Part shown: positions 16,683 to 25,439 of the stretch, piece by piece
Layout of the letters: every line of letters starts with the position of its first letter
Position numbering within the stretch: the stretch's first letter is position 1
DNA from: Streptomyces smaragdinus
Lineage (GTDB): Bacteria; Actinomycetota; Actinomycetes; Streptomycetales; Streptomycetaceae
Reading direction: 5' to 3'
Length of the DNA stretch: 64,000 nucleotides
Assembly: GCF_009604385.1 (NCBI RefSeq)
Contig: NZ_WEGJ01000007.1
Coordinates: 124,001 to 188,000 of the forward strand
Notes under the pieces: model-generated
What the model saw: only the letters and a program-made list of their open reading frames with translations
Told to the model about the DNA's origin: nothing
Database searches by the model: none
Program-made: the position numbers and the translations under genes

Positions 16683-17834
16683 GTGACGGGCGGAGCAGAA
16701 AGCAGGCCGGGGCGGGTGCTGATCGCCGCGGACAAGTTCAAGGGGTCACTCACGGCCGTACAGGTCGCCGAGCGGGTCACCGCCGGGCTGCGGCGGGTGC
16801 GGCCCGGGGTGGAGATCGAGGCACTGCCCGTCGCCGACGGCGGTGACGGCACGGTCGCCGCGGCGGTGGCCGCCGGATTCGAGCGACGCGAGGTCGTCGT
16901 GACGGGCCCGGTGGGGACGCCGGTGACGGCGGCGTACGCGCTGCGCGGTGACACGGCCGTGGTGGAGATGGCGGAGGCCTCCGGGCTGCAGCTGCTGCCG
17001 CCGGACGCCCTGGCGCCGCTGACGGCGACCACGTACGGCAGCGGTGAGCTGCTGCGGGCGGCCCTGGACGCGGGCGCGCGGACGGTGGTGTTCGGCGTCG
17101 GCGGGTCCGCGACGACGGACGGCGGCGCCGGGATGCTGACGGCGCTGGGCGCGCGGCTGCTGGACGCGGCCGGGGCGCCGGTGGGGCCGGGGGGCGGGGC
17201 GCTGGCATCGCTGGCGTCGGCGGATCTGACGGGGCTGGACGCCCGGTTCACGGACATCGACCTGATCCTGGCGAGCGACGTCGACAACCCGCTGACCGGC
17301 CCGAAGGGCGCCCCCGCGGTGTACGGCCCGCAGAAGGGGGCGACGCCGCGGGACGTCGGCACGCTGGACGCGGCGCTGGCGCACTACGCCTCGGTGCTGG
17401 CGGCCACCCTGGGCCCGCGCGCGCTGGAGCTGGCGGGCCGCCCGGGCGCGGGGGCGGCGGGCGGGATCGGATACGGGGCGCTGGTGGGCCTCGGGGCGCG
17501 GTTCCGGCCGGGAATCGACGTACTCCTGGAGGTGCTGGGCTTCGCCCCGGCGCTGGAGCGTGCGTCACTGGTGATCACCGGCGAGGGCTCGCTGGACGCC
17601 CAGACCCTGCACGGCAAGGCCCCGGCGGGTGTCGCCGCGGCAGCCCGGGCGGCGGGCAAGCGGGTCGTCGCGGTCTGCGGCCGGCTGGCGATCGACGAGG
17701 CGGCCCTGCGGGGGGCGGGGATCGAACGGGCGTACCCCCTGTCGGCGCTGGAGCCGGACCCGGCCCGGTCGATGGCGGAGGCGGGACCGCTGCTGGAGCG
17801 GGTGGCGGAGCGAGTGGGGCGGGAGTGGCTGTGA
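16683..17834 (+). CDS. glxK: Glycerate kinase
   Basis: A 383-residue glycerate 2-kinase of the GlxK family, converting D-glycerate to 2-phosphoglycerate. Start GTG 16683 follows an AAGGGG ribosome-binding site; the longer in-frame upstream reading has no such site. Family marks are ADKFKGSLTA at the N terminus, VADGGDGT near residue 54, GVGGSATTDGGAG near residue 140 and ITGEGSLDAQTLHGKAP near residue 298. It lets the cell assimilate glyoxylate-derived glycerate, so it may complement the glyoxylate output of the ethylmalonyl-CoA operon, but it is not linked to it. Confidence 0.93.
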   Translation: MTGGAESRPGRVLIAADKFKGSLTAVQVAERVTAGLRRVRPGVEIEALPVADGGDGTVAAAVAAGFERREVVVTGPVGTPVTAAYALRGDTAVVEMAEASGLQLLPPDALAPLTATTYGSGELLRAALDAGARTVVFGVGGSATTDGGAGMLTALGARLLDAAGAPVGPGGGALASLASADLTGLDARFTDIDLILASDVDNPLTGPKGAPAVYGPQKGATPRDVGTLDAALAHYASVLAATLGPRALELAGRPGAGAAGGIGYGALVGLGARFRPGIDVLLEVLGFAPALERASLVITGEGSLDAQTLHGKAPAGVAAAARAAGKRVVAVCGRLAIDEAALRGAGIERAYPLSALEPDPARSMAEAGPLLERVAERVGREWL

Positions 17835-17863
17835 GGTGACGGGACGCTGTCCCGTCACCTCAC
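17831..17863. terminator. Perfect 15-bp hairpin overlapping the glxK stop codon
   Basis: GTGAGGTGACGGGAC (17831-17845) and its exact reverse complement (17849-17863) are separated by a 3-base loop. The stop TGA at 17832-17834 lies inside the 5' arm, an unusually tight coupling of translation end and transcription end. Confidence 0.8.
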
Positions 17864-18172
17864 GGCGTACGGCACCGCGCTCAGCGTTGCGCTTACAGGC
17901 GTCTGCGGGGGTAGCCGTTCGGATGTCTGCACCCGGGAGAGTTCCCCACGGTTGGCGGGCTACAGGAAGCGGTGACCAGGGACATTCCGGTAGCCGCCAA
18001 AGAAAGCAAGGGGACGTCCGACACGCCTGCGCGCGTACGGGAAACGCTCCCAACCCGACCACGACGCGGCAGTACGCGCGTAGGTGTGTCGGGCGGCCCC
18101 GACCCGCTCGACGGCTTGAGCGCACCTCGGCAGACCCGAACACTGGACCAGAGGCCCGCGTCCCAGACGGTC
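17864..18172. other. Gene-free stretch between glxK and the LRV protein gene
   Basis: About 309 bases without a supportable gene. A short - strand frame ends at 17893 (tail GNSPGCRHPNGYPRRRL) but has no ribosome-binding site or recognisable family. Base use is less GC-skewed by codon position than in the neighbouring genes, as expected for non-coding DNA. I see no tRNA or repeat here. Confidence 0.5.
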
Positions 18173-19639
18173 TCACAGGCCCGCCAGCCCGAGGATCCGG
18201 TCCATCTGATCCAGCGGGAGCCCCGGGTTGGCAGCTGCGGCGGCGGCCACCCAACCCGACTCGTCGGCCACGAGCTGGGCCAGCGCATCGGGCGGTACGC
18301 CGGGGTGGGCCGCGATTTCGCGGCGGACCGACGATTCCGGGTCGGCAACCAGGCGGCGGATGAGATTCAGGGGCAGGTCAGGGTCCCGAGGGGAGAGTTC
18401 ACGCATTCTCGGGTCCGGGTCCGTGGCCAGGCGGCGGAGGACAGAGGGCGGGAGGGGGAAGTCGTCGGCCGGGCGCCAGCGGATCTTGTTCGTTGGGGGG
18501 TAGGTGCGTTCCAGGCGTTCGGCGGTGGCCGCGTCGACCTGGTCGCGGGCGTGCCGGGCCATCGTGGTGCGGACGCTGTTCGACTTGTCGTCGAGCAGCC
18601 GGGCCACGACCGACGGGGGGAGGGTGTCGGACTCAGCGGCGGAGGCGCGGAAGCAGGTGTACGGCGAGTCCACGTGGGGCAGGGGGTCGGCGGTCACCCA
18701 CGGGAGCCGCAGGGAGCCGAGCTCCGTCCGCGCCAGTTCGTACTCGATGTGCCGTTCGACGGCGTTGTCGTCCATGCCTTCGAGGTCGGCGAGCCAGCCT
18801 TTCGGAGACGCGTTCGCCAGCAGATGTGCGTGGATCGTGGAGCGCGTCGACTCCGGTGTGTCCCGGCGGGCGAAGATCCGGAGCATGACCCGGGGGTTGG
18901 TGTCCTCGGCCAGTACGTCCCGCAACGACGGCGGGAGACTGGAGTGCGCGGCGACCTCGATACGTACCTCCTCGTCCGGGTCCTCCGCCAGCCGCCGCGC
19001 CGTGTCCGCGTCGAGCGAGCAGTGCCGTACCGCCCCGACGCGCGTAACCGGGTCGGCCAGCAACGACGGGATCAGATCAGCGGGCGGGACGGGATGGGGG
19101 AGCCGGGCGTAATACGTCGCGCAGGCGTGCGCGCGGACCGTCCCCTCCGGATCCGTGAGCAGCAGCCGCCGTGCCTCCTCCGGCGCCTGCGGCCACCAGC
19201 GGGCGAGGGTCGCCCGTATCTCGGGGTCAGGGTCGGAGACCAGCCTCGCACGGAGATCCGCCGGTACGTGATCGCTCTGCGCGAGCTGGTCTCGTACCTT
19301 CGAGTCGGTGTCGCCGATCAGGCGCTCGAACAGCTCACGCGGCGAGTGCTCCGCGGCAACCACCACGGCCACACGTACCGACGGATCCGGATGCCCGGCG
19401 AGTGTCAGCCGGAAGGCGGAGGGCAGGCCGCGGTTCAGCGCGAGCGAGTGCGTGAGCCAATGGTCGTCCAGGGCGATGATCTCGCGGATCAAGTCGTCCG
19501 TCAGGTCCGGGCGCTTGGCGACCCGCCCCAGACCCGTGCGGCGGGCGAACAGCCTGCGGATGAACTCCGGCGGCAGCGCGGGGTTCTCCGCGAGGCCGTC
19601 CAGCACCTTGTCCAGGTGGGCAGGCGTGACGTCCGACAC
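18173..19639 (-). CDS. Leucine-rich-repeat-variant (LRV)/HEAT-like repeat protein
   Basis: A 488-residue soluble protein made of about 20 short helical repeats of roughly 22-24 residues. Each repeat has the pattern L-A-x-D-P-x-x-x-V-R-x-x-(V/L)-A, for example LVSDPDPEIRATLARW, LAEDPDEEVRIEVAAHSSLP and LVADPESSVRREIAAHPGVP. This is the LRV/HEAT-like solenoid type, usually a protein-binding scaffold. No signal peptide, membrane segment or catalytic motif is visible. It stands alone between a convergent kinase gene and the liv transporter. A specific role cannot be assigned. Confidence 0.8.
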   Translation of the reverse strand: MSDVTPAHLDKVLDGLAENPALPPEFIRRLFARRTGLGRVAKRPDLTDDLIREIIALDDHWLTHSLALNRGLPSAFRLTLAGHPDPSVRVAVVVAAEHSPRELFERLIGDTDSKVRDQLAQSDHVPADLRARLVSDPDPEIRATLARWWPQAPEEARRLLLTDPEGTVRAHACATYYARLPHPVPPADLIPSLLADPVTRVGAVRHCSLDADTARRLAEDPDEEVRIEVAAHSSLPPSLRDVLAEDTNPRVMLRIFARRDTPESTRSTIHAHLLANASPKGWLADLEGMDDNAVERHIEYELARTELGSLRLPWVTADPLPHVDSPYTCFRASAAESDTLPPSVVARLLDDKSNSVRTTMARHARDQVDAATAERLERTYPPTNKIRWRPADDFPLPPSVLRRLATDPDPRMRELSPRDPDLPLNLIRRLVADPESSVRREIAAHPGVPPDALAQLVADESGWVAAAAAANPGLPLDQMDRILGLAGL

Positions 19640-19697
19640 GGCAGGCGCCCCTTTTCAAGATCGGGCAGACGGGTTGCCGAGTCTACGACGGCCCTAC

Positions 19698-19732
19698 GGG
19701 CGCCGGGGTACCCAAACGGCACCCCGGCGCCC
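19698..19732 (-). terminator. Stem-loop terminator of the liv-type transporter operon
   Basis: GGGCGCCGGGGT (19698-19709) and ACCCCGGCGCCC (19721-19732) are perfect 12-base arms with an 11-base loop, seven bases beyond the stop of the last - strand transporter gene. Confidence 0.8.
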
Positions 19733-19738
19733 CGGCGT

Positions 19739-21028
19739 TCACCCCGCCGACGGCGTGAACGACGTAGCGGCCTCCGACGTGAACTTCTCCTTCGCCACCG
19801 ACGCCCCGCCCTTGGCCTTCTCGTCCGGGTGGAGGATGTAGCTCTCCCGCGTCGACGGCTGGCTCGGGTCCGAGAAGTCGTGCGTGATGCCGAAGCCCAT
19901 GTCCGACGACGTCATCGACAGCAGGGCCTTCGTCACCCCCGCCCGCGTGATGTCCTTCGACTCGCACGCCTTCTTGATCGCCTCGCCGAACACCGCGGCC
20001 GCCGTGTAGCCCGCGATCATGCCGTTGTCCACCAGCTCACCGGGGTACTCCGCCTCGTAGTCGGCCACCAGCTTCGCCGGGCCCGGCTCGGAGGAGCCGA
20101 TGGGGAGGGTGGACGCGGCGAAGAAGAAGTTCGCCAGCAGCGCCGGCGCCGCCTGCGTCTTCAGCAGCTGCGGGGAGTACGTCGGGTTCGACCCGACGAC
20201 CGGCACCGCCAGCTTGGCCGCCGCCGCGACCCCGACCAGGGACGCCGACTGGGCCGGGCCCGCGCTGATCAGAATGGCCTTGACGCCGGCCTTCTTCAGC
20301 GCCGTGACCTGCGCCGTCATGTCCTGGTCGGTGGGTTTGATCTTCTGCTCGACGATCGTCAGCCCCGCCTTCTCCGCCGCGAACTTCGACCCGGCGACGG
20401 CGCTCTCGCCGTAGTCGCCCTCGAAGTACACGTGGCCGATCTTGTCGCCCTTCTTGACCCCCTTGTCCTTGACCAGGAAGTCCACCGCGTTGATCATCTC
20501 CACGTCGTACGTGGCCCCGATCTGCCGGATCGAGTCGGACCCCAGCAGCGTCGAGGACCACGCCTGCGGAATGACCAGCGCCTTGTCCTGCCCGTCGATC
20601 CGCTGCTTGACGGCCGCGACGAACGGCGAGCCGATGAACTGCGGGAACCCGAGGACCTGCGGCGCCAGTTCGGTGTACGCGGACACCGCCTTCTGCGGGT
20701 TGTAGCCGTGGTCCTTGACCTCAAGCTTCAGCTGCCGGTCGCAGATGCCGCCCGCCGCGTTGGTCTGCTTCACGTACAGCTGCTGGGCCTGCGTCACGCT
20801 CTTGCCGAGCGTCGCGTAGACGCCCGTCATGTCGGTCAGCGCGCCCAGGGTGATCGTCTTCGCGTCGACGCCCTTGTCGGTCTTGACGGCGGAGGCGCCG
20901 CCCTTGTCCGTACCGGAGGGTTCGTCGTCCTCGGCCTTGCTGCTGCAGCCGGCGGCGGTCAGCGCGAGCACCGCGGCCAGCGCGACGACCACGCGTCTTG
21001 AGGCGGGTGCGGGGAACGGAGTGTGCAT
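19739..21028 (-). CDS. Branched-chain-amino-acid-type ABC transporter substrate-binding lipoprotein
   Basis: A 429-residue lipoprotein: the signal peptide ends with the lipobox LTAAGC, so Cys28 is the lipid anchor. The rest is a type I periplasmic binding protein (Peripla_BP_6), opening with ITLGALTDMTGVYATLG and including GDYGESAVAGSKFA and ILISAGPAQSASLVG. Members bind branched-chain amino acids, amides, urea or aromatic compounds; the ligand here is not readable. It starts 37 bases after livM with an AAAGGAG ribosome-binding site, at the end of a five-gene - strand operon. Confidence 0.9.
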   Translation of the reverse strand: MHTPFPAPASRRVVVALAAVLALTAAGCSSKAEDDEPSGTDKGGASAVKTDKGVDAKTITLGALTDMTGVYATLGKSVTQAQQLYVKQTNAAGGICDRQLKLEVKDHGYNPQKAVSAYTELAPQVLGFPQFIGSPFVAAVKQRIDGQDKALVIPQAWSSTLLGSDSIRQIGATYDVEMINAVDFLVKDKGVKKGDKIGHVYFEGDYGESAVAGSKFAAEKAGLTIVEQKIKPTDQDMTAQVTALKKAGVKAILISAGPAQSASLVGVAAAAKLAVPVVGSNPTYSPQLLKTQAAPALLANFFFAASTLPIGSSEPGPAKLVADYEAEYPGELVDNGMIAGYTAAAVFGEAIKKACESKDITRAGVTKALLSMTSSDMGFGITHDFSDPSQPSTRESYILHPDEKAKGGASVAKEKFTSEAATSFTPSAG

Positions 21029-21065
21029 GCGGTGCTCCTTTACGGAAGGACCTCGTGAGGGTTTG

Positions 21066-22115
21066 TTACGAAGGCTTGCGGGCGGTCCCGGCGCGCAGCC
21101 GGGTCAGACCGCCGGGAAGGAAGAGCACCACCGCGACCACGGCGGCGCCGTAGAGATAGCGGGACGCCTCGCCCGGGGCCACGCCGCCCGTGCCGGGGGC
21201 GGAGACCAGGGGGAGGGCGTCGCTGTAGCGGTCGAGCAGCTGGGGCAGCAGCGAGACGAACACGGCGCCCAGCACGGCTCCGGAGACCGAGCCGAGGCCG
21301 CCGATGACGACCATCGCGAGATACTCGAGGGACAGGGCGAAGCCGAAGTACTCCGGTACGGTCCGCTGGAAGACGAGCGCCAGCAGTACGCCCGCCAGCC
21401 CGGCGTACATCGACGACACCACGAACGCCTGCGCCCGCACCCGCGCCACCGGCACGCCCATCACCCCGGCGGCGATCTGGTGGTCGCGGATCGCGTTCAT
21501 CGCCCGCCCCGGCCGGCCGTGCAGCACGCCGCGGGCGAAGAAGGCACCGACGGCGAGCAGGACCAGGCCCGCGTACCAGAGCTTCTCCATCGACTGGAAC
21601 GGCACCTGCAGCAGCGTCGCCGTCTCGTCGTCGAGCCGCAGCCCGAAGACGTTCAGCGGCGGGACGTCACGCCCGTTGTAACCCCCGGTCAGATCCCGGG
21701 CGTTGAACAGCACATGCTGCCCGATGAAGATCAGCGCCAGCGTCGCGATGCCGAGGTACGCCCCCCGCAGCCGCCCCGCGATGGGACTGAGCAGCCCCCC
21801 GGCGAGCCCCGCGAGCAGCACCGCGCCGACCACGGCGACCAGCGTCGGCAGCCCCAGACCCGTCACCCCGTCGTCACCGGTGCCGGCCAGGACGCAGTAG
21901 CCGTACGCCCCGACCGCGAGGAAGAAGGCGTGGCCCAGGGAGAGCTGGCCGGTGGCACCCGTCAGCATGTTCAGCCCGATGGCCCCGATCGCGGCCGCCA
22001 TCGCGAACAGCCCCGACTGCAGCCAGAACCGGTCCACGTAGAACGGCAGTACGAGCAGGACGAGCACTCCCGCACCGCCCAGCCAGAAACGCGGACGGCG
22101 CATCACGTCAGACAC
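21066..22115 (-). CDS. livM: LivM-type ABC transporter permease
   Basis: A 349-residue polytopic permease with about nine to ten hydrophobic helices. LivM hallmarks are IGLNMLTGATGQLSLGHAFF near residue 47, the cytoplasmic coupling segment GRAMNAIRDHQIAAGVMGV, and VIGGLGSVSGAVLGAVF near the C terminus. It forms the membrane channel with LivH. The start is GTG 22115, overlapping the livH stop by eight bases. Confidence 0.93.
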   Translation of the reverse strand: MSDVMRRPRFWLGGAGVLVLLVLPFYVDRFWLQSGLFAMAAAIGAIGLNMLTGATGQLSLGHAFFLAVGAYGYCVLAGTGDDGVTGLGLPTLVAVVGAVLLAGLAGGLLSPIAGRLRGAYLGIATLALIFIGQHVLFNARDLTGGYNGRDVPPLNVFGLRLDDETATLLQVPFQSMEKLWYAGLVLLAVGAFFARGVLHGRPGRAMNAIRDHQIAAGVMGVPVARVRAQAFVVSSMYAGLAGVLLALVFQRTVPEYFGFALSLEYLAMVVIGGLGSVSGAVLGAVFVSLLPQLLDRYSDALPLVSAPGTGGVAPGEASRYLYGAAVVAVVLFLPGGLTRLRAGTARKPS

Positions 22116-22998
22116 GGCTCAGCTCCCTCGTCCCGAACAGCCCCGCCGGCCGCGCCAGCAGCACCAGCAGCATCACCAGATACGGCGCCACCTCGCCGAT
22201 CCCCCGCCCCAGGAAGCTCAGGTCGTCCTGGTAGCCGGTCACCAGCGCCTCCGTGACGCCCACGATCAGCCCGCCGGCCAGCGCCCCCGTGGTGGAGTCG
22301 AGGCCGCCGATGATCGCCGCCGGGAAGGCCTTGAACGCGGCGAACGATGTCGCCGCCGCCAGCCCCGGCGTCGGGAACACCGTGAGGAACAGCGCCGCCA
22401 CCGCCGCCAGCGCACCGGCCACCGCCCACGCGGCCAGGGACACCCGCCCCAGCCGTACGCCCATCAGCGCCGCCGTCTCCCGGTCCTCGGCCGCCGCCCG
22501 CATGGCGACGCCCCAGGAGGTGTACGTGAACGCCAGCAGGAACAGCGTGATGATCAGGGCGGCGGCGACGAGGGCCGCGATCCGCGTCTGCGGCACGGTG
22601 ACCGAGCCGAGGGTGACGACGCGGTCGCCCCAGGGGTCGCCGAGGGCGAGGACGTCCGTGCCGATGCGGCGGGTGAGTTCGGTGAGCAGCAGGATGTCCA
22701 CGCCGATCGTGACGATCGCCAGCACGCTGTGGTCGGAGCCCCGGTAGCGGCGGATGACGAGGAACTCCACGAGCGCCCCGACGGCCGCGGCGCCGCCGAT
22801 GCCGACGAGGAGCGCGGGCCAGAAGCCGATGTCGTCGCTGAGGGTCGCGGCGATGAACCCGCCGGTGAGCAGGAGCGACGCGTGGGCGAAGTTAACGACT
22901 TCGGTGGCCTTGAAGATGACCACGAAGCCGAGGGCGATCAGGGCGTACACGGAGCCGATCGAGAGGCCGTTGATCAGCAGCTCGAGGAAGGTCGTCAC
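22108..22998 (-). CDS. livH: LivH-type ABC transporter permease
   Basis: A 296-residue permease, partner of LivM. It opens with the standard LivH pattern LLINGLSIGSVYALIALGFV and VVNFAHASLLLTGGF, and ends with the coupling loop and IIGGLDSTTGALAGGLIVG. The start GTG 22998 overlaps the livG stop (GTGA). Confidence 0.93.
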   Translation of the reverse strand: MTTFLELLINGLSIGSVYALIALGFVVIFKATEVVNFAHASLLLTGGFIAATLSDDIGFWPALLVGIGGAAAVGALVEFLVIRRYRGSDHSVLAIVTIGVDILLLTELTRRIGTDVLALGDPWGDRVVTLGSVTVPQTRIAALVAAALIITLFLLAFTYTSWGVAMRAAAEDRETAALMGVRLGRVSLAAWAVAGALAAVAALFLTVFPTPGLAAATSFAAFKAFPAAIIGGLDSTTGALAGGLIVGVTEALVTGYQDDLSFLGRGIGEVAPYLVMLLVLLARPAGLFGTRELSRV

Positions 22999-23813
22999 GG
23001 ACGCACCTCCTTCGGGGAGTCAGGGGACTCGGGTGCCCCGGAGGACCCCAGATACGCCCGGATCACCTCCGGATCGTTCTGTACGGACGCGGGCGGCCCG
23101 TCCGCGATGCACCGCCCGAAGTCGAGCACCGTGACGGTGTCGGCCAGCCGCATGACCACGCCCATGTCGTGCTCCACCAGCACCACCGAGATCCCCAGGC
23201 TCTCCCGCACCCCCGCGATCACGGACGCGGTACGCCGCCGCTCGTCGGACGTCATCCCCGCCACCGGCTCGTCCAGCAGCAGCACCCGCGGCTCCATGCA
23301 CACCGCCCGCCCCAGCTCGACGAGCTTGCGCAGCCCGTACGGCAACGCCGCCGCCGGCTGCCCCAGATACGGCTCCAGCCCGGTGAACGCGGCGATCTCC
23401 CGGACCCGTTCCCGGTGCCGTGCCGCCTCCCGGGCGGCCGACGGCAGCCGCAGCCCCGCCGCGACGAAGCCGGTGCGGGTCAGCCGGTGGCGGCCCAGCA
23501 GCAGCGCGTCCTCGACGGTGGCGAACGGTGAGATGGCCAGGTTCTGGAAGGTACGGGCCATCCCGAGCCCCGCGATCTGGTGCGGCCGCAGCCCGGTGAC
23601 CTCCGCGTCCCCCAGCCGTACGCTGCCGGAGGTCGCCCGGTACACGCCCGACAGGACGTTCAGCGTGGTGGACTTGCCCGCCCCGTTCGGCCCGATCAGG
23701 GCGTGCAGCGACCCGGGCTCGACGGTGAACGACACGTCGTCCAGCGCCAGCAGTCCCGCGAACCGCACGGTCAGTCCGCGTACCGCGAGCGGTGGAGGTG
23801 CCTCCCGGGTCAT
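22995..23813 (-). CDS. livG: LivG-type ABC transporter ATP-binding protein
   Basis: A 272-residue ATPase. Walker A is GPNGAGKST (near residue 40), Walker B VLLLDEPVAGM, and the H-loop is in VVLVEHDMGVV. The ABC signature is degenerate (LPYGLRKLVELGRA instead of LSYGQQR-type), which is common in the G subunit. The start ATG 23813 overlaps the livF stop (ATGA); a GTG three codons upstream is possible. Confidence 0.92.
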   Translation of the reverse strand: MTREAPPPLAVRGLTVRFAGLLALDDVSFTVEPGSLHALIGPNGAGKSTTLNVLSGVYRATSGSVRLGDAEVTGLRPHQIAGLGMARTFQNLAISPFATVEDALLLGRHRLTRTGFVAAGLRLPSAAREAARHRERVREIAAFTGLEPYLGQPAAALPYGLRKLVELGRAVCMEPRVLLLDEPVAGMTSDERRRTASVIAGVRESLGISVVLVEHDMGVVMRLADTVTVLDFGRCIADGPPASVQNDPEVIRAYLGSSGAPESPDSPKEVRP

Positions 23814-24619
23814 GGCACCCACCTCGTCAGCGCCGGTACGGAGGCGTCGACGGCCTGCTCCGCGTCGGCGGCGGCCGTCTCGTCGACGACGCCGAGATAG
23901 CGGTGCCGTACCTCGTCCGACCCCTTCAGCTCGGCCGCCGTCCCGGAGAGGGTGACCCGGCCGACCTCCAGCACCACGGCGGCGACCGCCACGCCCAGGG
24001 CGAGCGCGGCGTTCTGTTCCACCAGCAGTACGGACGTCCCCTGGGCGTTGATCTCCCGGACGGCCTCGGCGATGCGCTCCGCCATCAGCGGCGCGAGCCC
24101 CAGCGACGGCTCGTCGAGGAGCAGCAGCCGCGGTCCCCCCATCAGGGCGCGGCCGAGGGCGAGCATCTGCTGCTCGCCGCCGGACAGCAGTCCCGCGGGC
24201 TGGCCCGCCCGCTCCCGCAGCACCGGGAAGAGCTCGTGCACCCTGGTCAGGGCCGCCGCCGCGGACCGCCGTCCGCCGCGCGCGCCGAGCCCGCCGGCGC
24301 GCAGATTGTCGGCCACCGTCATCCGGGCGAACACCCGGCGCCCCTCGGGCACCTGCACCACCCCGGCGGCCACCACCTTGTCCGGGGGCAGCCGGTCCAG
24401 CCGCCGCCCGCCGAAGGTCACGCTCCCGCCGCGGATCGCGCCGCCGTGGAAGCCGAGGGTGCGGGACACGGCGCGCATCAGGGTCGTCTTCCCGGCCCCG
24501 TTGCCGCCCAGCACGGCGACGACGGCGCCCTCGGGCACCTCGAGGTCGACGCCTTCCAGGGCCTGGACCGGGCCGTAGCCGACGGTGAGTTCACTCACCT
24601 GCAGCGCGGCAGCCGTCAT
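23810..24619 (-). CDS. livF: LivF-type ABC transporter ATP-binding protein
   Basis: A 269-residue ATPase with Walker A GGNGAGKTT, signature LSGGEQQMLALGRAL and Walker B LLLLDEPSLGL. It is the first gene of the liv-type operon, starting at ATG 24619. Energises import with LivG through the LivH/LivM channel. The 263 bases upstream (24620-24882) hold no gene and should contain the operon promoter; I could not pick a convincing -35/-10 pair there. Confidence 0.92.
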   Translation of the reverse strand: MTAAALQVSELTVGYGPVQALEGVDLEVPEGAVVAVLGGNGAGKTTLMRAVSRTLGFHGGAIRGGSVTFGGRRLDRLPPDKVVAAGVVQVPEGRRVFARMTVADNLRAGGLGARGGRRSAAAALTRVHELFPVLRERAGQPAGLLSGGEQQMLALGRALMGGPRLLLLDEPSLGLAPLMAERIAEAVREINAQGTSVLLVEQNAALALGVAVAAVVLEVGRVTLSGTAAELKGSDEVRHRYLGVVDETAAADAEQAVDASVPALTRWVP

Positions 24620-24882
24620 CGGCACTCCTTCCGTGGGTGGCGCACAGCCCAGCACCACGCCGGGGCCCCGTCCACGGCGCGGGGCGGAATCGCTGCCGCT
24701 GACCACCGGGGGCGGTGGGGGGTTGTGCACGGGCACAACGGGAGCGGCCCGGAGGTGGGCGTCGGTCTTCGGCTGCCGGTCGCGTCGGCTCTCGCGCATC
24801 CGGCCTCCGGCCGGGCTGGGGTGAGGTCCTCGGCAGCGGCTACGCCCGCATCGAGCCGCAGGACACCGCGACCCCAACAGAC

Positions 24883-25290
24883 TCAACTCAACGTAGTCCA
24901 CACGACCTTGCCCCAGCGCCGCGCATCTGTCCCCCAGTCCGCCGCCAGCTCCGCCACGAGAAGTAGCCCACGTCCGTCCTCCGCATCGTCGTTCCGCACG
25001 CATGACACGGGCAGTTCACGGGAAAGGTCCGACACGGCCACACGCACCGTTGCGAGGTCCGTCCGCTCCACCATCACGCGAATAGACCTACCCCGGGCAT
25101 GCCGCAAGGTGTTGGTCACCAGTTCCGAAACGATCAGGGCACCGTCATCGGCCAATCGCCCCAGACCCCACGCCGTGCAGGCGGTACGCACCAGGCGGCG
25201 GGCGACGGCAGCGCTCCCGGGTTGGCGGGGCAGGGTCTCGCTGTACCCGGGGTGGCCGGTGTCGCGGACGTGGGTCACGGATTGCGGCAT
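24883..25290 (-). CDS. ATP-binding anti-sigma-factor-like protein (HATPase_c, RsbW type)
   Basis: A 135-residue single-domain GHKL ATPase. The N-box is VSELVTNTLRHARG and the G-box is EDGRGLLLVAELAADWG; no dimerisation/phosphotransfer domain is present. In Streptomyces many such stand-alone ATPases act as anti-sigma or partner proteins and sit next to XRE regulators, as here, where an XRE gene is divergent. ATG 25290 is preferred because GAGGAAG precedes it; ATG 25308 is an alternative. The partner is unknown. Confidence 0.82.
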   Translation of the reverse strand: MPQSVTHVRDTGHPGYSETLPRQPGSAAVARRLVRTACTAWGLGRLADDGALIVSELVTNTLRHARGRSIRVMVERTDLATVRVAVSDLSRELPVSCVRNDDAEDGRGLLLVAELAADWGTDARRWGKVVWTTLS

Positions 25291-25439
25291 GTCGTTCTGC
25301 TTCCTCATGTCGGCTGACGCCCGGAACCGTTCGTACGGCCGCCGAACACCGTGGCATCAGGAAACCGCTGTTCACCCTTGACGGGAGGGGCCACCGGGGT
25401 GGCCTCGGGAGGGGCCTGCCGCCGGGTAGCTTGACTCGT

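Noticed and set aside
17893..18060. Short - strand frame ending GNSPGCRHPNGYPRRRL
   Set aside because: No ribosome-binding site, no known family, and no codon-position bias typical of the neighbouring genes.
17972..21001. + strand open frame of about 1,009 residues
   Set aside because: Spans an intergenic gap and two - strand genes with clear families (LRV protein, binding lipoprotein); no motif in its own sequence.
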